Source: Gordius sp. MW1
Taxonomy: Eukaryota; Nematomorpha; Gordioida; Gordea; Gordiidae
DNA: 64,000 bases
NCBI GenBank assembly: GCA_964036665.1
Contig: OZ038533.1
Location: 697,001 to 761,000 of the forward strand
Direction: 5' to 3'
In this document: in pieces, positions 51,060 to 62,844 of the stretch
How the letters are laid out: each line of letters begins with the position of its first letter
How positions within the stretch are numbered: position 1 is the stretch's first letter
Translations under genes and position numbers: made by a program
Notes under the pieces: generated by a model
The model's database searches: none
Seen by the model: only the letters and a program-made list of their open reading frames with translations
What the model was told of the DNA's origin: nothing

Positions 51060-53263
51060 AGTAATATAATATAAATACATGAAATATAAAAGGCAAAATG
51101 CGCCGAATAAAATAATACACTATTCGGATATATCATCATCGAGGGGATCTTCCAAAATTGGCCAAGAATCCGCGAACGATTTAAAGTTGTACTTGGCTAT
51201 AAGAATACCAAGTCTTTGTTTTAGTAAAAAGGGTACCGAATGTTTAGACGGGGGAAAACGTCTTCCAACCTCTTTAAAAAAAGCTAAGGCCTGTTTGCCA
51301 AAGGTGCCTGAACACGAAGCAACCAATGGAATAAAAATATTTGAGGATAATAGGGCTTTGTATTTATTGGTTTTCCGCCCCTCTGCAACAGCTAAAGAAT
51401 CATTGTTGCAGTTAGAGGGGGCAAATAGGTCAATACATGTGAAGTCCCATTTAAGGTGAAGACCATTGCTCCATGGGACTAAAGAAGATCCATCAGGACG
51501 CATACGTCCCTCCAAGGCGGGGTCCGATGGCTCCAAGATGGATGGAATCTTTGCTCTCTTCAGGGCACTTTGAATTAAGGCGTTGGCCTTATTGTGTCTA
51601 GCATATTTGAATTTGTTTGCCAGGCAGTGTAAGGGATGCCTGGCTTGTTCGTCTACAAGTATGCTGCAATTTCGGCAAATAAATGGCTTCGAAAATTTCA
51701 CCCCTAGCCGGAGTGCTATGGAGTACGAAAGCTCCGAGTCCTCCAGCATCATCCCGGTGAGACAGCTTGGGTAGGCCTCTAGCCATTCGTGACCTGAGCC
51801 ATCAAACAAAAACGACCTTAAATTAGAACACTGACTTGCATCGCTACTCGAAATTAGATAATCAACGGAGTGCAACACAAGTCCGGCATCCCACTCTCTT
51901 TGTCGTGAGGTTTGTGGCAAAGGTGTTTCGGGATTGGTGTTGTTTTCCCAAGTAGCTAAAGCAATGGGTAGAAGCGGGTCTTCTTTAACCGGATACAACT
52001 TAAAAATGGTATCTTGTACGGATTTATAAGATGAAATAAAGGAGACTAGAAATATTGAGGCCGGTGAGCGAATCCCTAAACCACCCGATTTGGTTGGTAG
52101 GGAAGCTTGTAACCAGCTATGAGTATTGAATTTAATATTTAAAATAGATTGTATAATAGATTTAATATTTTGTTCGAAGAGGTTTAAAATTTCCTAGTGT
52201 AAAAAAGCACTTGAAGAGCGAAAACAGTGCTGAATCTTTGAAATATTAAAATAGTTTTTTATATGTAAAAAGCGTGGTGTGAAGGCAGACACTTTAAGAG
52301 ATCTAATTTTGACTTTAAAATAGAGAGATTTTTCTCCAAATAAGTAGCGAGTCCAACTCTACCGCCTATGGGCGATCCAAGGTGGCACATAGCGTCTTTC
52401 TTGATTGCTAAAAAAGGGGTAACGTGGGGATATAATGTGTAGTCAGGGGGTTGTAAGATCTCACATTTGGTCTCATTTAGTCTAAGTTTTAAAATTGGTT
52501 CGAATTCTTTTATAATTTTGATAGCTTTAAAAACTTCGCGAGGATGGCCACAAAGGGTGGCATCGTCCAAGTACCATATATTTAATGATAGGTCGCATTC
52601 GTGCGATATTTTTTCTACTAAACTTTGAATACCTAAGCAAAATAATGGCGGACCCAATGGGTCACCCTGTTGGATACCTTCAGTTGATTTAACTGTAAAA
52701 TCCCCAAATCTTAAAAAGGATGTTGAGCCATAACTCAATAGGATGTAGTTATGGAACTCTGGAAAATCCTCGAGAAAATTTTTAATAAGGACGTCTCTAC
52801 GAATGCAATTGAAAGCGTTAGCAAAGTCTAATTTGACCATGCAATGGTCCGATGGTATGAATTCGAGGGCTAGCCTAGCGGCATGACTAGCAGCTTCGCA
52901 GCCTCCCTTTATTCCAAAACCTAATTGGTGTGGACTTAGGTTGATGAAAAGAATCGGTTTAATTTTATTGCATATTATTTTCGAAATAATCGTCCTAAAT
53001 ACTCCGCCAATAGCGATAGGTCTTAGGGAATTATCTGGCTTCTTAATCGCTATCAATTTGGCGCCAAACAGAATAGGTATTATTTCATAAGGTATGTTCC
53101 CATTAACAATAAGGTTGCATAATGTTATGGCCTTTAAGAGGCATGTTGAGTTAAGGTTATTCATTTTAAGTAAATCTTGGAGATATATAGGGCGGATTCC
53201 GTCTAGGCCAGCTGCAGAATCTAGGGGAAATGAGTTAATTGAGGTAACCTCAATTTAAAGTAA
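51060..53263 (-). mobile_element. RLE-type LINE, copy 4 (RT and C-terminal endonuclease)
   Basis: Minus-strand order: DSAAGLDGIRPIYLQDLL, LCNLIVNGNIPYEIIPILFG, LRPIAIGGVFRTIISKII, LSPHQLGFGIKGGCEAA, MVKLDFANAFNCIRRD, IQQGDPLGPPLFCLGIQ, IWYLDDATLCGHPREV and MCHLGSPIGGRVG (ORF 53164-52259). The C-terminal frame (51998-51120) then has CRNCSILVDEQARHPLHC, RHNKANALIQSALKRAKIP, MRPDGSSLVPW and LKWDFTCIDLFAPSN, and ends SWPILEDPLDDDISE. These are the best-kept RT and endonuclease blocks of the family here. The 5' part is cut by the element at 53263-54134. One break separates the two long frames. Confidence 0.82.
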
Positions 53264-54134
53264 AGCCCTGCACGGGTGACCCCAACGGGCGGGTTCAGGT
53301 TGAAAAATTTACAATGCTTTTGGGTCGGGTCCGGGTCGGGTTGAATGTTATGAGTCTTCTTGCATAATAGACATATCTTATAAATTAAGCCATTATGTAT
53401 AACATTTTATAATTAATATCGAAATGTCTGATTAATTTATCTCATACATTCATTTAAATTAATTTCTTTTAAGTCTTATCTGAATTTTGGATTTGCGCAA
53501 TTTTGAACTCGTAAGGGAGAATATCTTGATTGATGCTATAAATTATGATAAACATATAATTGATATCACAAAACTTATTAACGATTTTTCCCATTTTTCT
53601 TTTTTAAATATTAATGTGTCAAAATGTTTTACCACAACATATACACTAGAATAAAATAAAATTATCATTAAACTAATGATTAAAATGTATAAAAACATTA
53701 TTTTACAAACATGATTTAAAAAATTAGAGTTTTTAAAAAAATGATCAAATTTTCTCCTTTCATTTCCATATAATATTGCCACGACCATTATTAGCCTTAT
53801 CATCAAAGTTGCTTGATAATGCAGGACTCATTTAATTTAGCAAAAGTTTAAGAATATCTGCATTTTATTTTTTTATGGTGCATACTGAAAATAATTTGTT
53901 AAAAGAGATACTTTGGGTAAAATATATTAAAAAACTTTTCTAAATTAGTACCTACTTTTTTTCTTATGCTTTCACTTTTGGCAAACATGTTTTAAATGTC
54001 GTTAAATCTATTGTTTTTTTGGGGGGATATAACATTTTGTTGCCATTTAAAACCATCAAAATCAATTTTACTTAGTAACTTTTTACTTTCCAGTCGGGTC
54101 GGGTTCGGTTTAAAAAAGTGATTTTGCAGGGCTC
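53263..54134. mobile_element. hAT-like non-autonomous element inserted at LINE copy 4
   Basis: The left end AGCCCTGCACGGGTGACC and the complement of the right end (AGCCCTGCAAAATCAC) form short inverted tips. Subterminal GGGTCGGGTCCGGGTCGGG on the left and TCGGGTCGGGTTCGG on the right are characteristic. The interior is AT-rich and non-coding. No matching target duplication was found at the edges given here, so borders may be off by some bases. Confidence 0.5.
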
Positions 54135-54754
54135 TGATTGGAATTATGACTATTGGCTTTTCCAAGGTCATCTCCTCTATTGCATTATCCCTTCCCCATA
54201 AATAATATTTTTGATTAGTTTATTAAGAATTTGATATAAGGCAATGATAAAGCAGGTTATAATAAAGAATGAGTGAAAATCTATGACTCAAAATAAAGTA
54301 TCAAATGCATAATTATAACTTATTTAGTTTTGTAAAAAAACTCAGTTTTGTAATAATAAGCTGCTATAAAACATTTATGAATACTTTATTTTAATATGAG
54401 AATAGTGTCTGTAAAAAAACAATTATAACGTTGTTACGAGTATTATCTGAATCCCTGTTTGACCATTAGCCCCGCCCCATCTTAGGCATTCTGGACGGCC
54501 ATTGTTATACGATCATTTCTTGTACTGTATACGATCTGAGATTCGATTTTCTTATTCTATCCAAAAAATCCCGAAGTGCCAATTCGTGTATTTCGCAATC
54601 GGAAAAATTCGTTCATAAGAATAAATAAACATTTTAATGTGATTTCGGTCTCGTGTATTTAGTAAATTTTCATTTACGTCTTCATATTGTGATTTCGGTC
54701 GCGTGTATCTAATCGATTTTTTTATTCTTTCAAGAATATATATTTTGGTAAATT
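54135..54754. other. Intergenic DNA with inverted flank repeat
   Basis: About 54137-54200 (ATTGGCTTTTCCAA and neighbours) recurs inverted at about 54830-54890. Otherwise nothing is recognised. Confidence 0.35.
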
Positions 54755-54835
54755 GCTATACAATTTATGTGCGAGATAGGTGGGAAGGGGCGAGAATGCC
54801 TATGCGGGGGGGGGGGGGGTGGTGAAGGGAAACCA
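54755..54835 (+). repeat. Head-motif repeat, partner of 40245-40330
   Basis: AATTGCTATACAATTTATG, then GGTGGGAAGGGGCGAGAATG, CCTATGC and a 13-G run. Confidence 0.5.
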
Positions 54836-55319
54836 AATAAAGGGGATTACTTTGGAAAAGCCAATAATCATCCTTCCAAAACGTCTAACTTTAAATTCAG
54901 AGTTTAAAGCTGATTTCTTTAACGTATACAGTTCAAATAATTATTTTAACACTTTATAAATAATATGTAAACAATTTTAGAGTAAGCAACCCATAATTTG
55001 AATTATTAATATAGACTCTATTCAAATCATGCGCATATGTATAGTATAAACAACAAAGCAACAATGAAATTGGAACATTTTACCTAATCTAGCGAGTAAA
55101 AGAATGGATTATGGTGAGAATATTAGTTGCGGCGTGAAATGAAGGTGAAAATTTTGCACTATATTTAGGGTTAGGTTAGTGGATAGCGGTGGTTTTAGAA
55201 GCAAAAAGGGACGGGGTAAACCCATTTGTAAAACTATATATATAAAGATCCTTGTAAGGGGTGTGGGGTGCAGTGAGACGTGGGAAATAAATTATAAAAG
55301 GGCAAAATATAGAAAAATG

Positions 55320-55585
55320 TCGATTCACACTTTGGCCAGTGGTCTTTTCCATTGGTTAGTAGCCAGCAGACGCCAAATAACCTATAATTATATAAGGGTA
55401 AAATATAGAAAAAAAATTCACACTTTGGCCAATGGTCATTATTTTCTATTGGTCAGCAGTCAAAATTCGTATAAATACATAAGGGCCAAATATTAAAAAC
55501 GAAAAAATTTTCCAATCGAACTTTGGCCATTCGTCATTTTTTCCATTCGTCATTAGCCAGCGGACAGCCAAATAGCCTATAATTA
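55320..55585 (-). repeat. Composite-repeat monomer array, short, inverted
   Basis: Three units with CACTTTGGCCAATGGTCATT, CTATTGGTCAGCAGTC or variants and CCTATAATTATAAGGG-like spacers. It lies directly before the 3' tail of the RTE LINE, which begins at about 55590. Confidence 0.6.
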
Positions 55586-55589
55586 TAAT

Positions 55590-58500
55590 CTTCTTTCTTC
55601 TTCTTTCTAGGACTGTTTGTCACCTGGGCTGGTGGTCCGTTCTTTCAGCATTCGTTTCCATTTGTTTCTATGTTTACATAGATCTTTCTTTATCTTGTGG
55701 ACTTTCATATCGTGCCTTTTTTTATCCAGGTAAGCTTGGGTCTTCCTCTCCTTCTTTTTCCTGCGAAATTTATCATCCCGATTTTCTTTCCGACGTAGCT
55801 ATCGTCCCTTCTTTTGACATGGCCATACCATCTTAGTCTATTTGTTAGGAGCTTTGTCGTAATAGATGTAGTACCCAAATTTCTCCTTATTTCTTCATTT
55901 CGCCTATGTTCCTTTTTGCTAACTCCTAGCACCCATCTTAGCAATCTCATCTCCATCGCCGCAAGACGCTGCTCTTCTCTTTTACGTCCCATGATTCCGA
56001 GCTATACGGGACTGTTGGCTTTATGATGGATTTATACAGCGCGCCTTGTCTTTTCGGCATGTTTTTGTCACACAGAACGCCTGTTAAGTCCCTCCCTTGA
56101 GCCATCCGAAATTTATCCTTGCTTGGATTTCTTTATTCATTTCACCATCCGGATTTGAAGGAATCCACGCTAGTAAGTTGCCTGTTGTAGTTGTGGTTAA
56201 ATTTAATTGGGTTTGCACACATCACTTAACGTTTACGCAGACCCTACGCAGATGAGCTTACGCAAATAAGCTAGGAAGTATAGCGTGTTGTATCTTGCCA
56301 ACTAAAATTAGTTATGTGAATAAATGGGCATTAATTAGAACCAGACGAATATGTAAAAAGCATGCCTCATATTAGTGGAGATGTGCAGTACATCGAACTA
56401 TCAGCATCCCTCATGCAAATTGAGAAGAGCATCGACAGGGTTTAAATAGCGGGAATTTGACCAATCATATATTTATTTTGCAACTTAAAAAAGGTTAGTC
56501 CTGCAGGAGGATATATTTATTTTTCTACCTAGAACTCGTTAGTCTTGTGGGGGGGATATGTTTATTTTTTATCTTTAGAACAAGTGGGTCCAGCGGCAGT
56601 ATAGGCGAAGAACCAAACGGCTCCTAATCCAATACCCTTCATTTGCCCGTAGACGTCATCCGTTCTAGCCTATTTGCTGCACGGATATTTCCCCCCGGCC
56701 ATCGCCCAACATCTACCTTTATATTCTGAATATCATTATCCGATCGATATTTTATTTATTTGATTTTTAACTCTGAACATGGCCTATTGTTCATATTTAT
56801 TTGTTAATTAATAAAAGGAGTCAAATCGGGTAGTTGCGGATTTTATAAATCGCCTAAAGTAAGGGATGCACTAATCTTCTAGCACTGTTTAGAGCGTCTG
56901 CTGTAGACCTTTCCGGCATGAATCTGAATTGGTTATCTCGAATTTAAACCAAACTCCGAAGCCGTTTTTCGATCACTTTTTCCCACACCTTGAAAGTGTG
57001 ACTTATAAGCTTTATCCCTCTATAATTGTTGAAATCCTGAATGTCCCCTTTCATCTTGTATATCGGGATCATGTATCTATCCCTCCACTCGTTAGGCATT
57101 TTACCCGTTTTCAAGATATTGTTGAAAAGGTTGACGAGGAATTGTGCACCAGTATTGCCTAACGCTTTGAAGCCCTCTATTGGTATATTGTCTGGTCCAA
57201 GAGCTTTTGTTGACTTTAGTTTACCCATAGCAACTACTTCCGTTTCCGTGATCCAGTCCGCTGTGTTTAATTCTCCTATTGTATTTTCCTGGTTAATTTC
57301 TTCGACTACAGGCCCCTTTTCAATTGATAAATCGCTCTAATATCGTACCATCTATGTAGTATATGGCTGTCGTGTGTTAGTATTTTTACCTTTTGACCCT
57401 TGATTATCCGGCATTCTAGGTAATCTTTAGAATTTCGGGCCCTTGACTTTGCGAATTTGTAGATCAATATTTCTCCTTATTTTGAGTTTAGTTTTACATT
57501 TATATCGTACACCTTGCTTTTTTGCTTTTGCTACAATTTTTTTTGTCTTTTTTAGCTACTTGGTAAGCTTGCTTATCATTATTATTTGCTTTTATACCAA
57601 ACTTTGTACAATCTCTTTTTTTCCTTGATACATTTTTGCACTTCTTCATTCCACCACCACGTCTCCTTGAGAATTCTTTTAGTGGACTTGCTTTCACCTA
57701 GTATTTGTCGTCCCGCTTTTCGCATTGTGGCAGCTATACCATTCATTGATCCTCACATAAAGTATTTTTCAGCATGTTTAATTACTTGTTTCTGAAAATG
57801 TTGAATATTATCCTTTAGTTTCCTCGATTGTATAGTAGCCGCTACTTTGTACTTTGGCTTTTAATGCCTTTTAATATAAAGTTCATCACGAACAGTTTAT
57901 GTTGGCAGGCCAATATTTTACTCGGTATTACCTTAACATTTTGAACGTACTTTAAGTGCGCTCTGTTGACTAGAATGAAATCTATCTGAGAGGTACGGCT
58001 GCCGCTTTTGTACGTTATAAGATGTTCCTGTCTCTTTTTGAAGAAAGTATTTCCTATTGCTAGGTCAAAAGCTTGAGCAATTTCTAGAAATTTTGTACCT
58101 CCTTCATTTCTTAAGCTGTAACCCCGACCACCATGATTTATTTCAAATCCTTCTTTTAATTTGCCCACGTGTCCATTGAGGTCCGCTCCGATAATTATTA
58201 GTCCCTCTTTACCTAAATGGGATTAAACATCTTCAAACTTCTTCCAAAATCACTCTTTTTCCGCCTCTGAGCATCCACTTTGAGTAGCGTATGCTGATAT
58301 AACGTTTATCGTAATAGATTTATAACAAAGCTGTATCGTCAAAATTTCTGTCATTGATTCTTTTAACGTCGACGACAGTTTGCTGGAATTCTTCCGATAG
58401 CACTATACCGACGCCATTCCGATGAGTTTCTGTACCGTAAAAATATAATTTGTATCTGTCACCTATGTATTTTGCTTTTTGGCCCTTCCATTTGGTCTCT

Positions 58501-58720
58501 TGTATACAAGCGATGTCGATTTTTCTCCTCCTTAGAACGTCTGCTAATTCTCTGCGCTTGCTAGTCATTGTACCAATATTCCATGACCCAAACGTTATCC
58601 TACGCAAACTAATGTCTTTAACCGCTTTGTTGAGTGAGCGGTATCCTTCGTTTATTTCCCACACATTCCAAGTGCAGAATGAGCGCGTCGCTTAAGGGAG
58701 ACTCTTTAGCTTGGTTTTCA
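55590..58720 (-). mobile_element. RTE-type LINE, rearranged copy
   Basis: 3' part (55590-56180): QRLAAMEMRLLRWVLGVSKK, TTKLLTNRLRWYGHV and RRGRPKLTWI, nearly identical to the fragment at 19632-20460. RT N-terminal part (57228-56944): KSTKALGPDNIPIEGF and YRGIKLISHTFKVWEKVI. Endonuclease (58664-57842): FGSWNIGTMTSK, ACIQETKWKGQKAKYIG, NGVGIVLSEEFQQTV, RTSQIDFILVNRAHLKYV. The central RT with its FADD motif is missing: the reading jumps from just after the palm to the fingers next to a foreign block at 56182-56850. So it carries a deletion plus insertion and several frame breaks. The 3' tail is GAA-rich. Confidence 0.82.
56182..56850. other. Foreign block inside RTE LINE, possible solo LTR
   Basis: The LINE sequence at AAGTTGCC (56174-56181) resumes at AATCGCCTAAAGTAAGGGAT (from about 56850), as seen by comparison with 20245-20275. 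The block begins TGTTGTAG and has an AATAAA about 35 bp before its end, which would suit a solo LTR. The right edge does not clearly end in CA and no target duplication is visible. Its identity stays open. Confidence 0.4.
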
Positions 58721-58739
58721 TGCTGCTTCTTTGTTTTTG

Positions 58740-60840
58740 TTTTTTTGTTAAAATGCGTTTATTAGGTAAAATTGATATATGAAATATACAATAAACGAGC
58801 ATAAAATAATATTATAAATAAAAAATAATTATTCATCAGATTCGTCGATAGCCAACACGGGCCATGTGTCAGATAAAGATTTGTAATTTTTATTTAGCTA
58901 TTAAAATGCCGATTTTTGGCGTAAAATAAAGCTGGGTGAGTATTTAGCCTTGGGAGATCTGTTTCCTATCGATTTAAAAGCTAATGCATTTTTGCCAAAA
59001 GTAGCCGAACAGGAAGCTACTTTTGGAATAAAAATTTTAGAATAAGCAATGGCTCGGTATTTGAGTGTTTTACGATCTTCGGCACAAGAAAGTGGGCTAT
59101 AATTATTATGGCGAAGATATCGATGCAGGTAACGTCCCAAGCTAGGAACTTACCATCCTCCCAGTGGATCATAGAAGCTCCGTCGGGACGCATTCTACCT
59201 TCTAAAAAAGGATCGGATGGTTCGAGGATGGAAGGAGTGCCGGCCTTTTTTAAAGCCGATTGAATCAAAAGGTTTACTTTTGATGACGGATAAAGCGATA
59301 TTAGTTTAACGTGCAATGGAGTGGGTGATGAGCCCAGATATCCATTTTCTTTTGCACTTTTTGCAGGGATATCCTATGGTAACTTTAATACCTAGGCGGA
59401 GAGCTATTGCATACGAAACTTCTGGATTTGAAAGCAGAAGTCCTTAGTGTTTACTTGGGATACATTCAAGCCATTCGTGACCAGAGTCGGTCGTAAGTGA
59501 CCTGTGATTTAAATGCTGCACAGTATCACAACTCTAATAGGTAAGCGACAGAGCTCGATACTATACTGGCATCCCAATCTCATTGCAGACTCTGGAAGGC
59601 TGGTTCCTGGTATGACGTTCTCATGCCAAGACAATATGGCAAATTCCGTTAAAAAATCAGTTGATTGAGAGGTTAATTCAAAAACAAGATCTTTCACAGA
59701 TTAAAGGACGAGAGAAAAGCCACAAGGAAAATAGTTAGTGGGGACCTAATTCCTAAGCCCCCAAATTTGGTTGGAAGGGTGGCCTGCAGCCAACTGGTAT
59801 TATCAAGATATAATTCAAAATTTTTCCAATGAGATCTTTAATTGTAGATTCATATGCTTTTAAAATATCTATATGTAAAAAAGCGGCAGCTGATCTAAAA
59901 CAGTGCTGAATTTTGGATATGTTTAAAATTTTTATCATAAAAAGGCTATGTTGGTAATAGTTTAAAAAATTGAATTTTGAAGCCAAAAGGGTTAAATTCT
60001 TGTTTAAAAAGCCTTGTAAACAGGGTGATCCACCTATAGGCGAGCCGAGCATTGAATTCTCTTTATTCACTATAAAATATGGTTTAAATATATAAATTTG
60101 ATCAAAATTAGGGGGTTGTAAAACTTCGCATTTAGCATCATTAAGTGTTAGATTTAGGGACTTGCAAAAGTCTTTAAATATGTTAATCGCTTTGGTTACT
60201 TCTGCATGGCTGCTTGTTAAAGTTGCATCATCGAGATACCGTATATGTAGTGAGAGGTTACACTGGTTATTAATTTGATTTGTAAGTTTTTGTATGCCGC
60301 AGCAAAATAATGGGGGTCCTAATGGGTCACCTTGTTGAAGGCCTTCTGCAGATTTGATTACAAAGGAGCCATATTTCAAAAGGGATGGCCATCCATAACT
60401 TAACAGAATATAATTAGAGTATTGTAGAAAGTCTTCTAAAAAATTCTCCATAAAAACATTCTTATTAAGTTGGTTAAAAGCATTAGTGAAGTCTAGTTTC
60501 ACTAGGCAGAGGGTGATCCGGCCTGCATGGCATGCAGCCTCACATCCACCCTTAACACCAAAGCTTAATTGATGAGGTGTTAGGGTATTGGACAATGTTG
60601 GTTTAATGCGTTTACAGATTGTTTTTGATATAATCCGCCGGAATAAATTCCCAGTGGCTATTGGCCTTAGGGAGTTATTAGGTTTTTTTAAAGCTAAAAG
60701 TCGAGCTCCAAAAAGAACAGGCCTAATTTCTTAGGGTATATTTGCATTGATAATTAAGTTGCATAGGAGGGTTATAGAATCAAGTAGAGAAGAGGTCCCT
60801 AAATCGATAATTGGCTCCGAAAAGTGGGCTAAGGACGGAA
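58740..60840 (-). mobile_element. RLE-type LINE, copy 5
   Basis: Minus-strand order: ITLLCNLIINANIP (near 60750), LRPIATGNLFRRIISKTI, LTPHQLSFGVKGGCEAACHA, LVKLDFTNAFNQLNKNV, LQQGDPLGPPLFCCGIQKLT, LHIRYLDDATLTSSHAEV and MLGSPIGGSPCLQGFLN (60595-59753). Then the C-terminal block with KKAGTPSILEPSDPFLEGRM, RPDGASMIHW and LAWDVTCIDIFA (about 59270-59090), and ATFGKNALAFKSIGNRSPKA (near 58990). It lacks the N-terminal region and has several frame changes in the C-terminal half. Its 3' end abuts the 5' end of the RTE LINE at about 58740. Confidence 0.8.
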
Positions 60841-61817
60841 GAAGGTTATCGAAGTTGGGTTGGTAGGGAAAGAAAGCAAGGATACAGCAAAACCTTGGGA
60901 TTTGACAGGCTATAAATAAAGAATTGGCCCGAGAAAGGTAGCGGAGAACTAGAACTGTCAGCAGGAGATTCCAAAATCATGGGAAGCGAAGGGCCATCCA
61001 TCAAATGTATTGATAAATCGCAGAACGTTTCTTTCCGAACGTTTTTTTCCCAGACGTTTGCAGAATCTGGATTTTCTCCCAACTCTCACAATAACCGAAT
61101 TTCCCGTGACCATATCCCTGTTTAAAAATATACTCCGTACCTTGTAGTTGTCTGGACTGGTAACGAGAATATTGTCTTCACCAGTGTTATAATGTGTCGT
61201 CCGCGTCTCTCAATTTCCTCCCCCGCAACGCCGTTATATATCTGTCTCGAAACTTATAGTATTATCCATCGTAATTTTGTATAATATTTAGAACAAAAAA
61301 TTATTTGGAAAACGTAATTTGAAAAGGAAAATTTCCTAAAGTTCAACTTGATTCTTTCCACTTTTCATATCCCTTAGTAGCGAAATAGAAAGATGGTCCG
61401 ATACATACCACATTTCTCGGTTACGAAATAAAATAGAAAATATTAATTTTTGTTAAATGATACCATCAATAAAACCATATAGCGGCTGTCCTTATAACAA
61501 TTTGGAGCCCCCCAATTTTATATAATATACCATATGGGAGACCGGGGCTAGTAGTAGCCCAGGATTACTTTTATCTTTTTAATTATTTTTAAAAATCATA
61601 GTCATAAAACATTAAAATTTAAACCAGTGTATTTTGTCATAAGGTATAAGTAAAAAATTGCTTCTTTGGAAAAAAGAAAAATTAAAAATCTTATAGAGGA
61701 AAAACTTTCAGACAAAATTTTGTATTTTGCATATAAAAATTTATTAATTGTATATTTTAGTCTAATTTAAGTTTTATCTTATAAAGGGATTTTTATATAA
61801 AAACCATTTAATGATTA
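60841..61817. other. Unassigned DNA upstream of LINE copy 5
   Basis: 60841-61260 is GC-richer than its surroundings and could be a worn insertion. The minus-strand frame at 60846-61082 has no recognisable domain. From 61260 on the sequence is AT-rich and featureless. Confidence 0.35.
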
Positions 61818-62844
61818 ACTTTTATTTGCAAAGTAACATGTTATATTATTAGTTGTTTAAAAAAATAGGGGTCGGGGCTAGTCTGAGGGGGGCTAGTGCT
61901 AGCCATTTTATAAGATATAAAAACAAAAATTTTGTTTAATAATTTACCTTAATGTAATTAATAGACTCTGATTAGACATGAATAAACTATTTTAGGATTT
62001 TTTCCAATGCAGAATTGGTTTTTGGGTACTTAAGTCAGATTTTCAATCTTGACCCTTCTTTATTTGTATTATGTAAAATATTTAGAGATGCACCGATACC
62101 ACTATTTTGTGCCGATACCGATACCAGCCGATACTTAAGATTTTTTTGCCGATACCGATACCATGCCGATACTTATAATAAACAAAAATTTTATACTAAA
62201 AAATATGTGCAAATTAAATTTTATAAATTAAGTCACATCCAAATTTTGGTAGATCCGAATTTTGACGATAAAACAATTGTAATATAATATTAATAATAAA
62301 TTTTGTTATTAATTAATTCAAAAGTATTGTGATTAATAGATCAAAAAAGAAATTTAAATTTTATTATGGTACACTTTATATTTTATATAAATTTATTTTA
62401 TAAAAAGTAAATATACGTGTATGCTTATATAGAAATATTATAGCCAATCAAATGAAACAATTTTCAAAAAATTTAAAAAGTTTTCTATTTTTTAATGGTA
62501 AGAGATACTATAAATATTATTTTTTGAGTTTCATATTAAAAAAGGTATCGGCTGGTAATTGCCGATACTAGCAAAGTATCGGCCGATACTTTTGGCAAGG
62601 TATCGGCGCCGATACCGTGCCGATACTTGGTATCGGTGCATCTCTAAATATTACATTTGCATTTTCTATGTTTTTTTTTATAATAAAACAATCTTTTTAT
62701 TGTTTTGAGTTCGCATACACTTATACAAAGGGATAACGTAAAGGTTATCTATCCCCCAAAATGGGCTATGATCAGCTCCGGGCATTTTAAAAAAATTTAG
62801 GATTTTTGTTTATTTACACTTAATTTGTGACAAAACTATTAATT
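61818..62844 (+). repeat. Dispersed repeat, copy 2, split by a MITE
   Basis: Same family as 8602-9070: GGGGTCGGGGCTAGTC, GGGGCTAGTGCTAGCCATTT, TTCTTTATTTGTATTATG, then after the insertion ATTACATTTGCATTTTCTAT and CTATCCCCCAAAATGGGCTA. Its end joins the composite-repeat head at about 62844, whereas copy 1 ends at 9070 without the head. Confidence 0.7.
62084..62645. mobile_element. hAT-type MITE with GCCGATAC arrays
   Basis: 562 bp with inverted tips AGAGATGCACCGATACC and GGTATCGGTGCATCTCT. Flanks are AAATATTT and AAATATTA, an 8-bp duplication with one change. Each end holds multiple GCCGATAC or GTATCGGC units, typical of subterminal transposase sites. There is no coding. The uninterrupted copy at 8602-9070 confirms that it inserted into an older repeat. 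Confidence 0.8.

Noticed and set aside
50507-51069. Two overlapping plus-strand frames of 169 and 185 codons and a minus-strand frame
   Set aside because: All are translations of a C/G-run minisatellite with Pro, Leu, Phe or Gly, Lys bias and no domain.
56182-56850. Firm call of a solo LTR
   Set aside because: The right edge lacks a clear CA end and there is no target duplication, so it is left as an unassigned block.
60846-61082. Minus-strand 78-codon frame next to LINE copy 5
   Set aside because: It does not match the upstream region of the other LINE copies and has no recognisable domain.
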